A DNA stretch of 9,303 bases from Cloacimonetes bacterium SCGC AAA252-N17 (GCA_000404785.1 ASNI01000080.1:1-9303); one strand, 5' to 3'; shown: positions 1 through 7,098, counted from the first letter of the stretch. Program-made: numbers and translations. Notes: a model not told the origin generated them from the sequence alone.

Positions 1-501
1 TTCCTCAGCCAAATAGGAACCGATAATGAAACCAAAGAAAAAGTAATACCTCTCGTGAAAAATCATCTTGCACCATTTTCTTTTTATCAAGCTGAATCCC
101 GAAACGGCGAAAAGATCACAGACGGTGCAATAAGGCGGCTTGCACGACGGCTCTATCCGGCTACAATATATGAACTCATACTCGTTGCAGAGGCAGATTA
201 TATGGGCAAAGGCACGCGGCTCCATGATCAAGATAAGAATTTTAAATCCGGCGCATGGCTCATAAAACGCTCACAGGAGCTCAAGGTTGACCGCGACAAA
301 CCGGAAAATATCATTGCAGGCAAAGACCTTATTGCAATGGGATTTTCTCCGGGTAAAATCTTCGGAAGGATCATCCAAACTGCGAACCGGCTTCGGGATG
401 AGCATGAGTTCTCAAAGAAAAAAATCTTAAATCTGATCAAGAAGCAGAGCTCGGCGAAGGGTGCATTGCTGCGTCTGCAGCAGGAAATAGAGGAAGAATA
501 G
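1..501 (+). CDS. tRNA nucleotidyltransferase / poly(A) polymerase family, C-terminal part (5' end outside window)
   Basis: The reading frame is open from base 1, so the GTG at 55 is an internal Val codon and the gene runs in from the left edge; 166 residues are visible. The visible start, FLSQIGTD followed by a V-x-x-L-V-x-x-H-L stretch, looks like the HD-domain/linker part of CCA-adding enzymes. Further on, AIRRLARRLYPATIYEL, an AD-x-x-GKG-like stretch (ADYMGKG) and then DLIAMGFSPGKIFGRII match the family's RNA-binding C-terminal helical domain, where a 'G-x-D-L-(I/M)-x-x-G-x-x-P-G' signature is typical. These enzymes add or repair the CCA end of tRNAs, or polyadenylate RNA, in the cytoplasm. 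The nucleotidyltransferase head with the catalytic Asp pair lies outside the window, so CCA-adding and poly(A)-adding activity cannot be told apart. The stop is 2 nt before the next start, which suggests co-transcription. Confidence 0.85.
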   Translation, partial: FLSQIGTDNETKEKVIPLVKNHLAPFSFYQAESRNGEKITDGAIRRLARRLYPATIYELILVAEADYMGKGTRLHDQDKNFKSGAWLIKRSQELKVDRDKPENIIAGKDLIAMGFSPGKIFGRIIQTANRLRDEHEFSKKKILNLIKKQSSAKGALLRLQQEIEEE

Positions 502-503
502 TT

Positions 504-1652
504 ATGAAAATACGAACCATAACCCACGGCATCTCGCTCTCCTATCCTGTGGATGAATATGCTGTCAAAGAAGCGGTTGCGTTCAACAATAATGCGAGAA
601 AAATTTTTGAAGACCAGGGCTACGAGGTACAGGAACCGCGCATAACCACCAATTCCTGGCCCGATTTTCTGGGACATCTGAGCAAAGATGACCTCATCGA
701 AACTTTGCAGAGTTTTGAATCTATTTGTAAACATGAAGGAGTAGAATTTACAAGTATCGGCACAGTAAAAGAGCTGGAGCACATGGATTTGATCCCCGAT
801 ATTATTCTTCATACAGAAAGAATCTCTACCACAATAACTATAGTCGATGACATTACAGGATTCAGCGTGGAAGCTTTGATAAAAGCCGCACAAACGATCA
901 AAACTATTTCAGAAAATACCGAGAAGGGTTTTGGAAATTTCCGATTTGCTGCGATTGCAAACTGTCAGCCGGACATTCCTTTCTATCCTGCAAGTTATCA
1001 TATTGGGAAGAAGTGTTTTACACTGGGGCTTGAATGCAGCGACCTCCTTAACAGGGCATTTTTGGATCAAAAAACCTTTGATTCAGCAAGAGAGAGTCTG
1101 AAGAGAATTTTCATACAAGAACTGCGTCCTCTTGAAGATATCGGTATGATGATCGAAGATGATACAGGTGTGACATTTAAGGGAATCGATGTTTCAATTG
1201 CCCCTTCACTGGAAAAAGAAGAGAGCACTGCTTTCGGATTTGAAAAGCTTGGATTAAATAAATTTGGCGAACCGGGCACACTGGCAATTGCGGCTATGGT
1301 CACAAGCGTCCTTAAATCTTTACCTGTAAGAAAATGGGGTTATTGCGGTCTGATGCTGCCTGTATTGGAAGATGTCGGACTTGCAGAACGATGCGGAGAT
1401 GGACTGCTGGATGTCCAAAAATTGCTGGCATATTCTGCGGTGTGCGGCACAGGACTGGATTGCATCCCGCTTCCCGGCGATGTCACCGAACAGGAGCTGA
1501 TAAATATTCTTTATGATGTTGCGAGCTTGAGCTCCAAGCTGGATAAACCACTCTCTGCACGTTTGTTTCCTATTCCCGGTAAAAGCGCAGGAGAGTTCAC
1601 AGATTTTAACTCACCATTCCTGACAGAATGCAAAATTCTGGACGGGAAATAA
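504..1652 (+). CDS. DUF711 (UPF0210) family protein
   Basis: This 382-residue protein shows family landmarks along its whole length: the N-terminal IRTITHGISL (residues 3-12); NFRFAAIANCQPDIPFYPAS (145-164); KGIDVSIAPSL (226-236); a Gly/Pro-rich GYCGLMLPVLED (279-290); GLDCIPLPGD (317-326); and LFPIPGKSAGEFTDF (354-368). The family has a pyruvate-formate-lyase-like fold in solved members, but I know of no established reaction, so no function is assigned. It is soluble, with no signal peptide or membrane helix. An aggaag ribosome-binding site lies about 7 nt upstream, inside the end of the previous gene. The 2-nt gap makes it translationally close to the tRNA nucleotidyltransferase gene. Confidence 0.85.
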   Translation: MKIRTITHGISLSYPVDEYAVKEAVAFNNNARKIFEDQGYEVQEPRITTNSWPDFLGHLSKDDLIETLQSFESICKHEGVEFTSIGTVKELEHMDLIPDIILHTERISTTITIVDDITGFSVEALIKAAQTIKTISENTEKGFGNFRFAAIANCQPDIPFYPASYHIGKKCFTLGLECSDLLNRAFLDQKTFDSARESLKRIFIQELRPLEDIGMMIEDDTGVTFKGIDVSIAPSLEKEESTAFGFEKLGLNKFGEPGTLAIAAMVTSVLKSLPVRKWGYCGLMLPVLEDVGLAERCGDGLLDVQKLLAYSAVCGTGLDCIPLPGDVTEQELINILYDVASLSSKLDKPLSARLFPIPGKSAGEFTDFNSPFLTECKILDGK

Positions 1653-1691
1653 ATAAATTCTAAAAATTCCAAAAAATCGCAAGGAGAAATC

Positions 1692-2036
1692 ATGGAAAAG
1701 ATAATATCTGCATGTGGAATAGTCTGTTCAGAGTGCACTGCTTACATTGCGACACTTAATAATGACGAAGATATGAGGAAAAAAACCGCAGAGGATTGGT
1801 CAAAAGCTTTTAATGCAACACTCACCGCTAAAGATATTTGCTGTGATGGCTGTATGGAAGAAGATGGAAGGTATTTCGCTCATTGCCTTGAATGCGAGAT
1901 TAGAAAGTGTGTGCAGGCAAAAAGTATTCCTAATTGTGCCTATTGCGAGGATTATGCCTGCGAAAAGGTTGAAGGGCTATTCAAAATGGTGCCCAAGGCA
2001 AAAGAAGAATTAGATGCAATAAGAAAAACACTATAA
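1692..2036 (+). CDS. Cys-rich DUF3795 zinc-binding-type protein
   Basis: This is a 114-residue soluble protein with 12 cysteines. The N-terminal CGIVCSEC (Cys8, 12, 15) followed by TAYIAT is the hallmark of DUF3795. Later clusters are Cys50/51/54 (ICCDGC), Cys65/68/73 (CLECEIRKC) and Cys82/85/90 (CAYCEDYAC). Their C-x2-C-x4-C spacing suggests metal (Zn or Fe-S) binding, but ligands have not been shown for this family to my knowledge. Function is unknown; the family is common in anaerobes. The start is well fixed by a strong aaggag (1681-1686) 5 nt before the ATG. The gap to the upstream gene is 39 AT-rich bases with no clear terminator, so it probably belongs to the same transcript. Confidence 0.85.
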   Translation: MEKIISACGIVCSECTAYIATLNNDEDMRKKTAEDWSKAFNATLTAKDICCDGCMEEDGRYFAHCLECEIRKCVQAKSIPNCAYCEDYACEKVEGLFKMVPKAKEELDAIRKTL

Positions 2037-2062
2037 AATATCTGTTTGAGCTTAATTAAAGG

Positions 2063-2536
2063 ATGATGAAGAGAAATAAAATACTTTTTGAAGAACTTGA
2101 GCAATGGGCTGATGATCTTTTTCGTGAAAAAGCAAGCATGCTTCATAAGCTGCAGTGCATCTGCAAGCTGCTCAAGGACGAAGTGGCACATTATGACTGG
2201 GTCGGATTTTATCTTGTTGATAAAGTGAATCCTAAAGAACTCATTCTCGGATCCTTTGAAGGCGTCCCCACAGAACATACACGAATTCCCTTTGGGCAGG
2301 GTATCTGCGGACAGGTTGCTGAGGAAGAAAAATCTCGTATTGTTCAGGATGTGGCTCAGGAAGACAACTATCTTTCCTGTAGCATCGATGTGAAATCGGA
2401 GATCGTTGTACCAATTTTCAAGAATGAAAAATTCATCGGTGAGATCGATATTGATTCCTACGAGATTGCTCCTTTTACTGATGAGGATAAAAATTTCTTG
2501 AAAAAAGTTGCCAATATGGTATCCGAACTTTTGTAG
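2063..2536 (+). CDS. GAF-domain protein, free methionine-(R)-sulfoxide reductase type
   Basis: The 157 residues form a single GAF domain of the fRMsr (YebR-like) family, which reduces free methionine-(R)-sulfoxide in the cytoplasm. Diagnostic stretches are YDWVGFYLVD (44-53), IPFGQGICGQVAEE (75-88), YLSCSIDVKSEIVVPI (103-118) and GEIDIDSYEIAPFTDED (126-142). Cys82 and Cys106 lie 24 residues apart, matching two of the three redox cysteines of the well-studied enzymes. The third, expected about 10 residues before Cys82, is His72 here, so disulfide recycling may differ. Two ATGs stand in tandem (2063, 2066). The 'aaagg' touches the first, so the second could be the true start, which changes only one residue. 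It lies 26 nt after the DUF3795 gene. Confidence 0.85.
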   Translation: MMKRNKILFEELEQWADDLFREKASMLHKLQCICKLLKDEVAHYDWVGFYLVDKVNPKELILGSFEGVPTEHTRIPFGQGICGQVAEEEKSRIVQDVAQEDNYLSCSIDVKSEIVVPIFKNEKFIGEIDIDSYEIAPFTDEDKNFLKKVANMVSELL

Positions 2537-2541
2537 AAGCC

Positions 2542-3648
2542 ATGAAACGCTATAAATCAGATAAAAGAATTGTTATGACCCTCGATGCAGGCGGTACTTA
2601 CCTGCGCTTTTCTGCGATTAAGGGTGAGAAAGAAATTGTATCTCCAGTCCAGCTTGATACCTGCGGGAATGATCTTGAGATGAGCTTAAGAAATATCATT
2701 TCGGGATTTACACACATTGAGGAACAATTGTCAGAAACGCCTGTTGCGATCAGTTTCGGCTTTCCCGGACCGACAGATTACAAGTACGGCATTATCGGTG
2801 ATCTTATTAACCTGCCTGCATATAGAGGCGGAGTGGCGCTGGGACCAATGCTTGAGGAAAAATTTCAGATCCCGACCTTTATCAATAACGATGCTGACCT
2901 TTTTACTTTTGGAGAAACAGTCGCCGGGTTTTTGCCTTATATAAATTCCTTATTAGAAAAAAACAGCAGGTTGAAAAGGTATTATAATCTCATCGGCGGT
3001 ACTTTCGGCACAGGTTTCGGTGGAGGACTTGTTATTCGGGGAGAACTCTTGACGGGCGATAACTCCGCACAGGCGGAAATAAACCGTATGTGGAATCATC
3101 TTTATCCAGATTATTCTGTCGAGGAGAGTGTAAGCAGCAAGGGAGTGCGAAGAGTCTATGCACAAGAAGCATGTATTTCTCTGAATGCTTCGCCTTCTGC
3201 AAAAGAGATCTATGAGATCGGCATGGGCTTAATAGATGGGAACAAAAACGCAGCTCACAAAGCGTATGAAGAACTTGGCCTGGCTGCGGGAAATGCCTTT
3301 GCCCAGGCAGCAACGCTTATAGATGGTTTGGTCGTGATCGGCGGCGGCCTTTCGGGCGCATGGAAGCTCTTTATGCCTGCACTCATCAAGGAAATGAATA
3401 CTGCATTCTGCTCCTTTGATAATGAAAAGATAGGTCGGCTTGAAATGAAGGTTTTCAATTTGATGGATGAAAAAGAATTGGATGAATTTCTGCAAGAGCG
3501 CATCACGCTTATAAATGTTCCCTTCAGCAATAAAAAAATTCCATATAATGAAGAGAAAAAAACAGGAGTGGGGATTACACAGCTCGGCACCAGCACTGCG
3601 ACTGCGGTCGGCGCTTATACGTTTGCCCTACATCGCTTAGACAGCTAA
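2542..3648 (+). CDS. ROK-family sugar kinase-like protein lacking the zinc motif
   Basis: This 368-residue protein is somewhat longer than the usual ~300 of ROK kinases. ATP-binding phosphate-1 motif: LDAGGTYLRFSA (14-25). Sugar-binding/catalytic segment: FINNDADLFTFGE (113-125), with Asp117 as the likely base. Glycine loop: GGTFGTGFGGG (152-162). Adenosine-type motif: LVVIGGGLSGAW (263-274). The family's ExGH plus CxCGxxGC zinc site is absent: after Glu179 the chain reads INRMWNH, and no cysteine cluster follows. Related zinc-free ROK proteins occur, and the substrate (glucose, mannose, N-acetyl sugar or another) cannot be read from the sequence. It begins 5 nt after the methionine sulfoxide reductase gene with only a weak agaag signal, so translational coupling is likely. 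It is the last gene of the moderately GC-rich run. Confidence 0.85.
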   Translation: MKRYKSDKRIVMTLDAGGTYLRFSAIKGEKEIVSPVQLDTCGNDLEMSLRNIISGFTHIEEQLSETPVAISFGFPGPTDYKYGIIGDLINLPAYRGGVALGPMLEEKFQIPTFINNDADLFTFGETVAGFLPYINSLLEKNSRLKRYYNLIGGTFGTGFGGGLVIRGELLTGDNSAQAEINRMWNHLYPDYSVEESVSSKGVRRVYAQEACISLNASPSAKEIYEIGMGLIDGNKNAAHKAYEELGLAAGNAFAQAATLIDGLVVIGGGLSGAWKLFMPALIKEMNTAFCSFDNEKIGRLEMKVFNLMDEKELDEFLQERITLINVPFSNKKIPYNEEKKTGVGITQLGTSTATAVGAYTFALHRLDS

Positions 3649-3676
3649 ACAAGACGTATCTAAGAAAAAGATTTGG

Positions 3677-3754
3677 TTCACGCAAAGACGCAAAGAGCGC
3701 AAAGGAAAAATTGATGTAGGAAACAATCGATAATCTACACCCACTGTGTGAGAA
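3677..3754 (+). repeat. 78-bp direct repeat, left copy
   Basis: It is identical at all 78 positions to 4915-4992. It starts with ttcacgcaaagacgcaaag, i.e. three tandem short units ending in cgcaaag (3680-3687, 3688-3695, 3696-3704). A non-repetitive part follows, with a short TGTAG/CTACA dyad (3715-3719, 3735-3739) around the palindrome atcgat. Repeats beginning with tandem cgcaaag words are common dispersed elements in environmental bacterial genomes. Identity is lost exactly at both ends: flanking bases differ at 3676/4914, and the sequence slips by one base after 3754/4992. Confidence 0.95.
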
Positions 3755-3915
3755 ATCCTATTGGAACTATACTGCAAAAGAAAATATTTGTATATTTCAT
3801 GCAAGATATTATTTGTATTGACATAAAAATTATTTCTAAATCAATTTGCAAATATGGAAAATAATAAAATGGGATATTTATAAAATGATTATAAACAGCG
3901 AAGACATAAGAGAAT

Positions 3916-3938
3916 TATACTGCGAATCTTGCAGTATA
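3916..3938. promoter_or_regulatory. 8-bp inverted repeat upstream of the exported-protein gene
   Basis: TATACTGC (3916-3923) pairs perfectly with GCAGTATA (3931-3938) around a 7-base loop, ending 45 bp before the ATG at 3984. No T-run follows, so it does not look like a terminator. A third tatactgc word lies at 3768-3775. It could be an operator or a 5'-UTR hairpin; the role is inferred only from position. Confidence 0.35.
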
Positions 3939-3983
3939 TCAAGATGTTATGCCTTTAAATAAAAATAAAATAGGTTTAATATT

Positions 3984-4829
3984 ATGAAACGATTTATAAT
4001 AAATTATTTTTTTGTAATATTGTTAATTATTACTACTCCTGCCTATTGTAGTATAATTGATGGACCTGCAGACTTTAGAGTATCTACAAATGGAAAGATA
4101 ATTTTCTCATTGAATGATAATGTATATGTTCAAATTTCTCGTTATGAAAATGATTGTGTTTTAATTAATTTGAAGTGTTGGGTGTCTTTAGATAAATTAG
4201 AAAACCTTCTTCTTAACAAAGGCGTACTACTTGAAAACATAGACGGGAAAATAATTGGAAACATATTAAATGATACGCCAGTACTTAAAATGCATTTTCT
4301 GTCCGGTGATAAAGCATGCATATCAATCAGGGGATACACAGATAAATCAAATATAAGAACTATTAATTCATATCCGACTTTAATCCAACCAGTCGACACT
4401 TTAAAACTTAATAATTGTATTAAATACTATCTTGAAAATGAATTTAGAAATTGGTGTGAACGCGGAAAGAAATTTTCAGCCCATAGGTTGATGGGCATTG
4501 ATATAGAAAATGATTTTATTAATGTTTATCTTTGGGCTTATATTATGGAGTATTATCCAGATGGAGACAATATACGAAAAGGATCGGGTTCTAGCATTCC
4601 ACTGAAGTTAAGATTAATACAATATAAAGATTCTTATATAGTGATCGGCTTCGAAAGAGCTTCTTCCGGTGAAGGATACGGCGAAAGCATAAGGAAAATA
4701 TTTCCGAAAAAATGTCAGTATAAAATTTTTAATCATACAAAATATTTTAAACCGCACGAATTGGATTTGGAAACGAAGAAACAGGCGGAGAATTATTACA
4801 ATAAAACGTACAAATCTCGAAATAATTAA
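3984..4829 (+). CDS. Exported protein with SH3-like N-terminal domain, function unknown
   Basis: This 281-residue protein starts with a Sec-type signal peptide: basic MKR, hydrophobic residues 4-18, then TPAYCS. The Cys at 22 is preceded by Tyr, so this is not a good lipobox. The mature start, SIIDGPADFRVSTNGKIIF (23-41), followed by a short strand and an Asp-Asn turn, resembles bacterial SH3-like domains of envelope proteins. Residues about 180-250 form a second beta-rich part, with IPLKLRLIQ, then EGYGESIRKIFP (230-241). This 'G-x-G-Y-x-x-SI-x-x-IFP' ending resembles the tail module of some Gram-positive and Bacteroidota envelope proteins, but I cannot assign a named family. The likely location is the periplasm or cell surface. 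An agg lies 9 nt before the ATG. The gene is AT-rich, unlike the upstream operon, and sits alone between two identical 78-bp repeats, so it may have been acquired or be lost as a unit. Confidence 0.8.
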   Translation: MKRFIINYFFVILLIITTPAYCSIIDGPADFRVSTNGKIIFSLNDNVYVQISRYENDCVLINLKCWVSLDKLENLLLNKGVLLENIDGKIIGNILNDTPVLKMHFLSGDKACISIRGYTDKSNIRTINSYPTLIQPVDTLKLNNCIKYYLENEFRNWCERGKKFSAHRLMGIDIENDFINVYLWAYIMEYYPDGDNIRKGSGSSIPLKLRLIQYKDSYIVIGFERASSGEGYGESIRKIFPKKCQYKIFNHTKYFKPHELDLETKKQAENYYNKTYKSRNN

Positions 4830-4914
4830 ATAAGGTTAATAACAAAATTTAAAATGATGAACTAATGCACTCCATACCCTGGACTGCTTATAACTCAACC
4901 GACGGGTAGATGGA

Positions 4915-4992
4915 TTCACGCAAAGACGCAAAGAGCGCAAAGGAAAAATTGATGTAGGAAACAATCGATAATCTACACCCACTGTGTGAGAA
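4915..4992 (+). repeat. 78-bp direct repeat, right copy
   Basis: This is the exact second copy of 3677-3754, in the same orientation 1238 bp downstream, with the three cgcaaag units at 4918-4942. Together the two copies bracket one gene. The surrounding gap (4830-5041) holds no coding sequence or structure that I can support. Confidence 0.95.
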
Positions 4993-5041
4993 TCTACTAC
5001 TGTTTATAGAAATAAAAAAAATGGTTTTAAAATTTAATAGC

Positions 5042-5113
5042 CACTAATGTTTTGCCACTGCCACGATTCTTCCTGCTTCTCTTCCAATCTGAATGTGGAG
5101 GCTCTTGTTATAC
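5042..5113 (-). mobile_element. attC-like cassette recombination site C
   Basis: Read on the minus strand it starts GTATAACAAGAGCC (5113 down to 5100) and ends GGCAAAACATTAGTG (5056 down to 5042). Inside, CCACATTC and GAATCGTGG can pair with one bulged base, like the extrahelical bases of attC hairpins. It begins 29 nt after the stop of the beta-helix channel gene. Confidence 0.55.
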
Positions 5114-5142
5114 ACAGATACTTTAAAATTTTCCTTCGCCAC

Positions 5143-7098
5143 TTACCTCAATAATATATTCGCATAAGTTATAATGAATAAACCGAGACAAAGCCAACCT
5201 ATAGCCCCTTCTATCATCACAATTGCTTTGGTTAAATTACCAAACGGATACCAATCTCCGATTCCGAGCGTTGAAAATTTGGAGAAAGAAAAATAGAAAC
5301 AATGCCAGAAAAAATCGAAGTTGTATCGGGATTTTGATTTCATATTTAACATTTTTGTTAATTCGTCAATTCCAATTGACGATGTTATATCTTCGATTAA
5401 TTTCTGTTTATTGGTTTTGAACTCAAAATCGTATAGAGCGAATTTTTCTTTTAATTCTTTCATCTTCATTTTTTGAAGTTTCTTCTTAATTTTATCCTGC
5501 GATATTAAGTGATCTTTTAAATTTGAAATTGATTGCGGAACAAAGAAATAAAAAAACGCAAAAATACAAACGATAAAAAAAGCAAATGGAAAAATCCATA
5601 AAGGTTTAACGCCATATCCGCAAGACAACCAATTTAACCAATTAAAAATATTATACAGAACGGACTCGATTAGATGGAGCGGATTATACAATTTTTTATT
5701 CCGGTTTTTCCAGAAATCTTTTAAAAAATTTCTACGTTCAATCTGTTTCCATTCGTAATAAAAGTCATCTGCCTCATCCCAGTCACCATTGAATTTATGT
5801 GATTTTATTAGTTGAGTGTACATTCTATGAATTTGTCTTAATTCCATTTTTTCAGGATCACCCAGATGACTAATTTTTATTTCTCTATCATAAATATTAT
5901 CAAACTTTATATCAAGCATACCCTCAAGTATTACGCAATCAATGAAATTAATTGTGGAATTATGACGAAAATTAGAATTATCTAGACTAACAATCACCCT
6001 AGTTATTATATAGTCCATTAAAGGTGGGGTATAAAATATTGTATCCGGTTTACTTGATAGATATATAATGCTATAATCTATTTTCTTCTTTTTACTTGAG
6101 AGTGTATCCAACAATATTATATTACCATTGTCTGGTTTAGTTGTAAGATTTATTGGAGCATTGATCTGACATTTAACAAATGAGAGATTTGATCCTTCAT
6201 CAAACAGAAAATTATAGAATTCAGCCCTCCCCCCAAATTCCACTCTAAGAAAAGTCATATTAGATTTAAAATGATTATATGCAAATTGTAAACCATGTTC
6301 AAAATTCGAATCTATAAAGGATACATTTGTATTTTTATGAATATTTGTCCGATAAAAATAATTAAACATGCTATTAAAACGAATATTGTTGAAAATTATG
6401 TTATTACCACAAAAATTTGACATATTGAAAGAAGTTCTCTCACCATTAAAATTAGATTGAATAAACTGTGTTTCTCCTAAAAAAATTGATTGTTCAAATA
6501 CAGCATCATCTTGAAATTCGATATACATTACATTTAAGTCGTTCATAAAAACAGTTCCTGAAAATAATGCAATATCGTAGAAGGTGGAATATGAAAGATT
6601 TGTATTCCCTCTAAAAATGGAAGCATAGAAAGAAGCTACATTATTAAAACTACATTTATAGAGGTTAAATATTTTCTTAAATTCAGTTTTTTTGAATTCA
6701 ACATCCTTTTCAAAATTATTTGACTCTAATTGTAAATCATCACAAAAAATTGATTCACTAAAATCGAAATTATTTCTGATTTCACAATTATTAATGGAGA
6801 AACTCGAATCAAATATACATTTTTGGGCATAAAATCCATCAAAAATACAGTTGCTAAATTCAATAATTTTTGATATTCTATTAGGCTTAATTACTTCGAT
6901 CTCTTTTTTTTGAAACTCTATATCTCCGATAAATCTTACATTTTTGTATATTACTGGATTGTTATCATCAGATAAAATTTCTTTTGATAATTGATAAGCT
7001 GGAATTGTTAGAGTTATTTTAGTATCTTCACATTGGGAATAAAGAGGAACAAAAATAATTAAAAAAAATAATACAAGACTCTTATAAAAAAATTTCAT
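5143..7098 (-). CDS. Signal peptide + pentapeptide-like beta-helix + ion-channel pore membrane protein
   Basis: 651 residues. A hydrophobic N-terminus (5-20, ending near YSQC) looks like a signal peptide. Residues ~81-300 form a Pentapeptide_3-like beta-helix: Phe/Ile recurs every 11 residues without a break at 96, 107, 118, 129, 140, 151, 162, 173, 184, 195, 206 and 217. Next come a helical stretch (~415-470) and a CGYGVKP turn (493-499) as seen in pentapeptide channel proteins, then TM1 499-521. A Lys-rich linker (~534-572) has a SAP-like spacing, MKELKEKF...KQKLIEDI. A pore helix follows, then filter TLGIGD (610-615; canonical TVGYGD) and TM2 622-647. This C-terminus matches Ion_trans_2 potassium-type channels. 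The ATG has AAAGGA about 9 nt upstream. A consensus TATAAT (minus strand, 7155-7150) in the 74-nt leader may give its own promoter, but no good -35 is seen. It is AT-rich and ends 29 nt before attC-like site C. The ligand and physiological role are unknown. Confidence 0.8.
   Translation of the reverse strand: MKFFYKSLVLFFLIIFVPLYSQCEDTKITLTIPAYQLSKEILSDDNNPVIYKNVRFIGDIEFQKKEIEVIKPNRISKIIEFSNCIFDGFYAQKCIFDSSFSINNCEIRNNFDFSESIFCDDLQLESNNFEKDVEFKKTEFKKIFNLYKCSFNNVASFYASIFRGNTNLSYSTFYDIALFSGTVFMNDLNVMYIEFQDDAVFEQSIFLGETQFIQSNFNGERTSFNMSNFCGNNIIFNNIRFNSMFNYFYRTNIHKNTNVSFIDSNFEHGLQFAYNHFKSNMTFLRVEFGGRAEFYNFLFDEGSNLSFVKCQINAPINLTTKPDNGNIILLDTLSSKKKKIDYSIIYLSSKPDTIFYTPPLMDYIITRVIVSLDNSNFRHNSTINFIDCVILEGMLDIKFDNIYDREIKISHLGDPEKMELRQIHRMYTQLIKSHKFNGDWDEADDFYYEWKQIERRNFLKDFWKNRNKKLYNPLHLIESVLYNIFNWLNWLSCGYGVKPLWIFPFAFFIVCIFAFFYFFVPQSISNLKDHLISQDKIKKKLQKMKMKELKEKFALYDFEFKTNKQKLIEDITSSIGIDELTKMLNMKSKSRYNFDFFWHCFYFSFSKFSTLGIGDWYPFGNLTKAIVMIEGAIGWLCLGLFIITYANILLR

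Larger units (their letters stand above)
3649..3983. other. 335-bp gene-free AT-rich spacer
   Basis: This spacer holds the left copy of the 78-bp direct repeat and then an AT-rich leader before the exported-protein gene. The leader carries several small dyads: AAATAT-TTGT-ATATTT (3782-3797), the palindrome ATTTGCAAAT (3844-3853) and an 8-bp hairpin (3916-3938). A perfect TTGACA (3818-3823) is present, but no acceptable -10 box sits 16-18 nt downstream. No terminator with a U-run follows the ROK gene. I see no RNA gene here. Confidence 0.6.

Noticed and set aside
228..893. Long minus-strand open frame (221 aa)
   Set aside because: It lies antisense across the tRNA nucleotidyltransferase and DUF711 genes, which both have clear family motifs; its Cys/Phe/Ser-rich content is typical of a shadow frame.
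1624..1640. CAGAAT/ATTCTG inverted repeat as a terminator
   Set aside because: It lies inside the DUF711 coding end, has a weak A/T-rich stem and no T-run.
3818..3823. Perfect TTGACA as a -35 box for the exported-protein gene
   Set aside because: No recognisable -10 hexamer lies 16-18 nt downstream (the bases there read tcaatt), so a promoter call is not supported.
4047..4052. Lipoprotein signal at Cys22 of the exported protein
   Set aside because: The residue before the Cys is Tyr, which does not fit a lipobox; a standard Sec signal peptide is more likely.
4862..4895. Possible fourth attC-like remnant (ctaatg ... cttataac)
   Set aside because: Only about 35 bp long, lacks the GTTAT core and has no paired arms; too degenerate to call.
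3677..4992. CRISPR array
   Set aside because: Only two repeat copies of 78 bp with a whole gene between them; no short regular spacers anywhere in the window.
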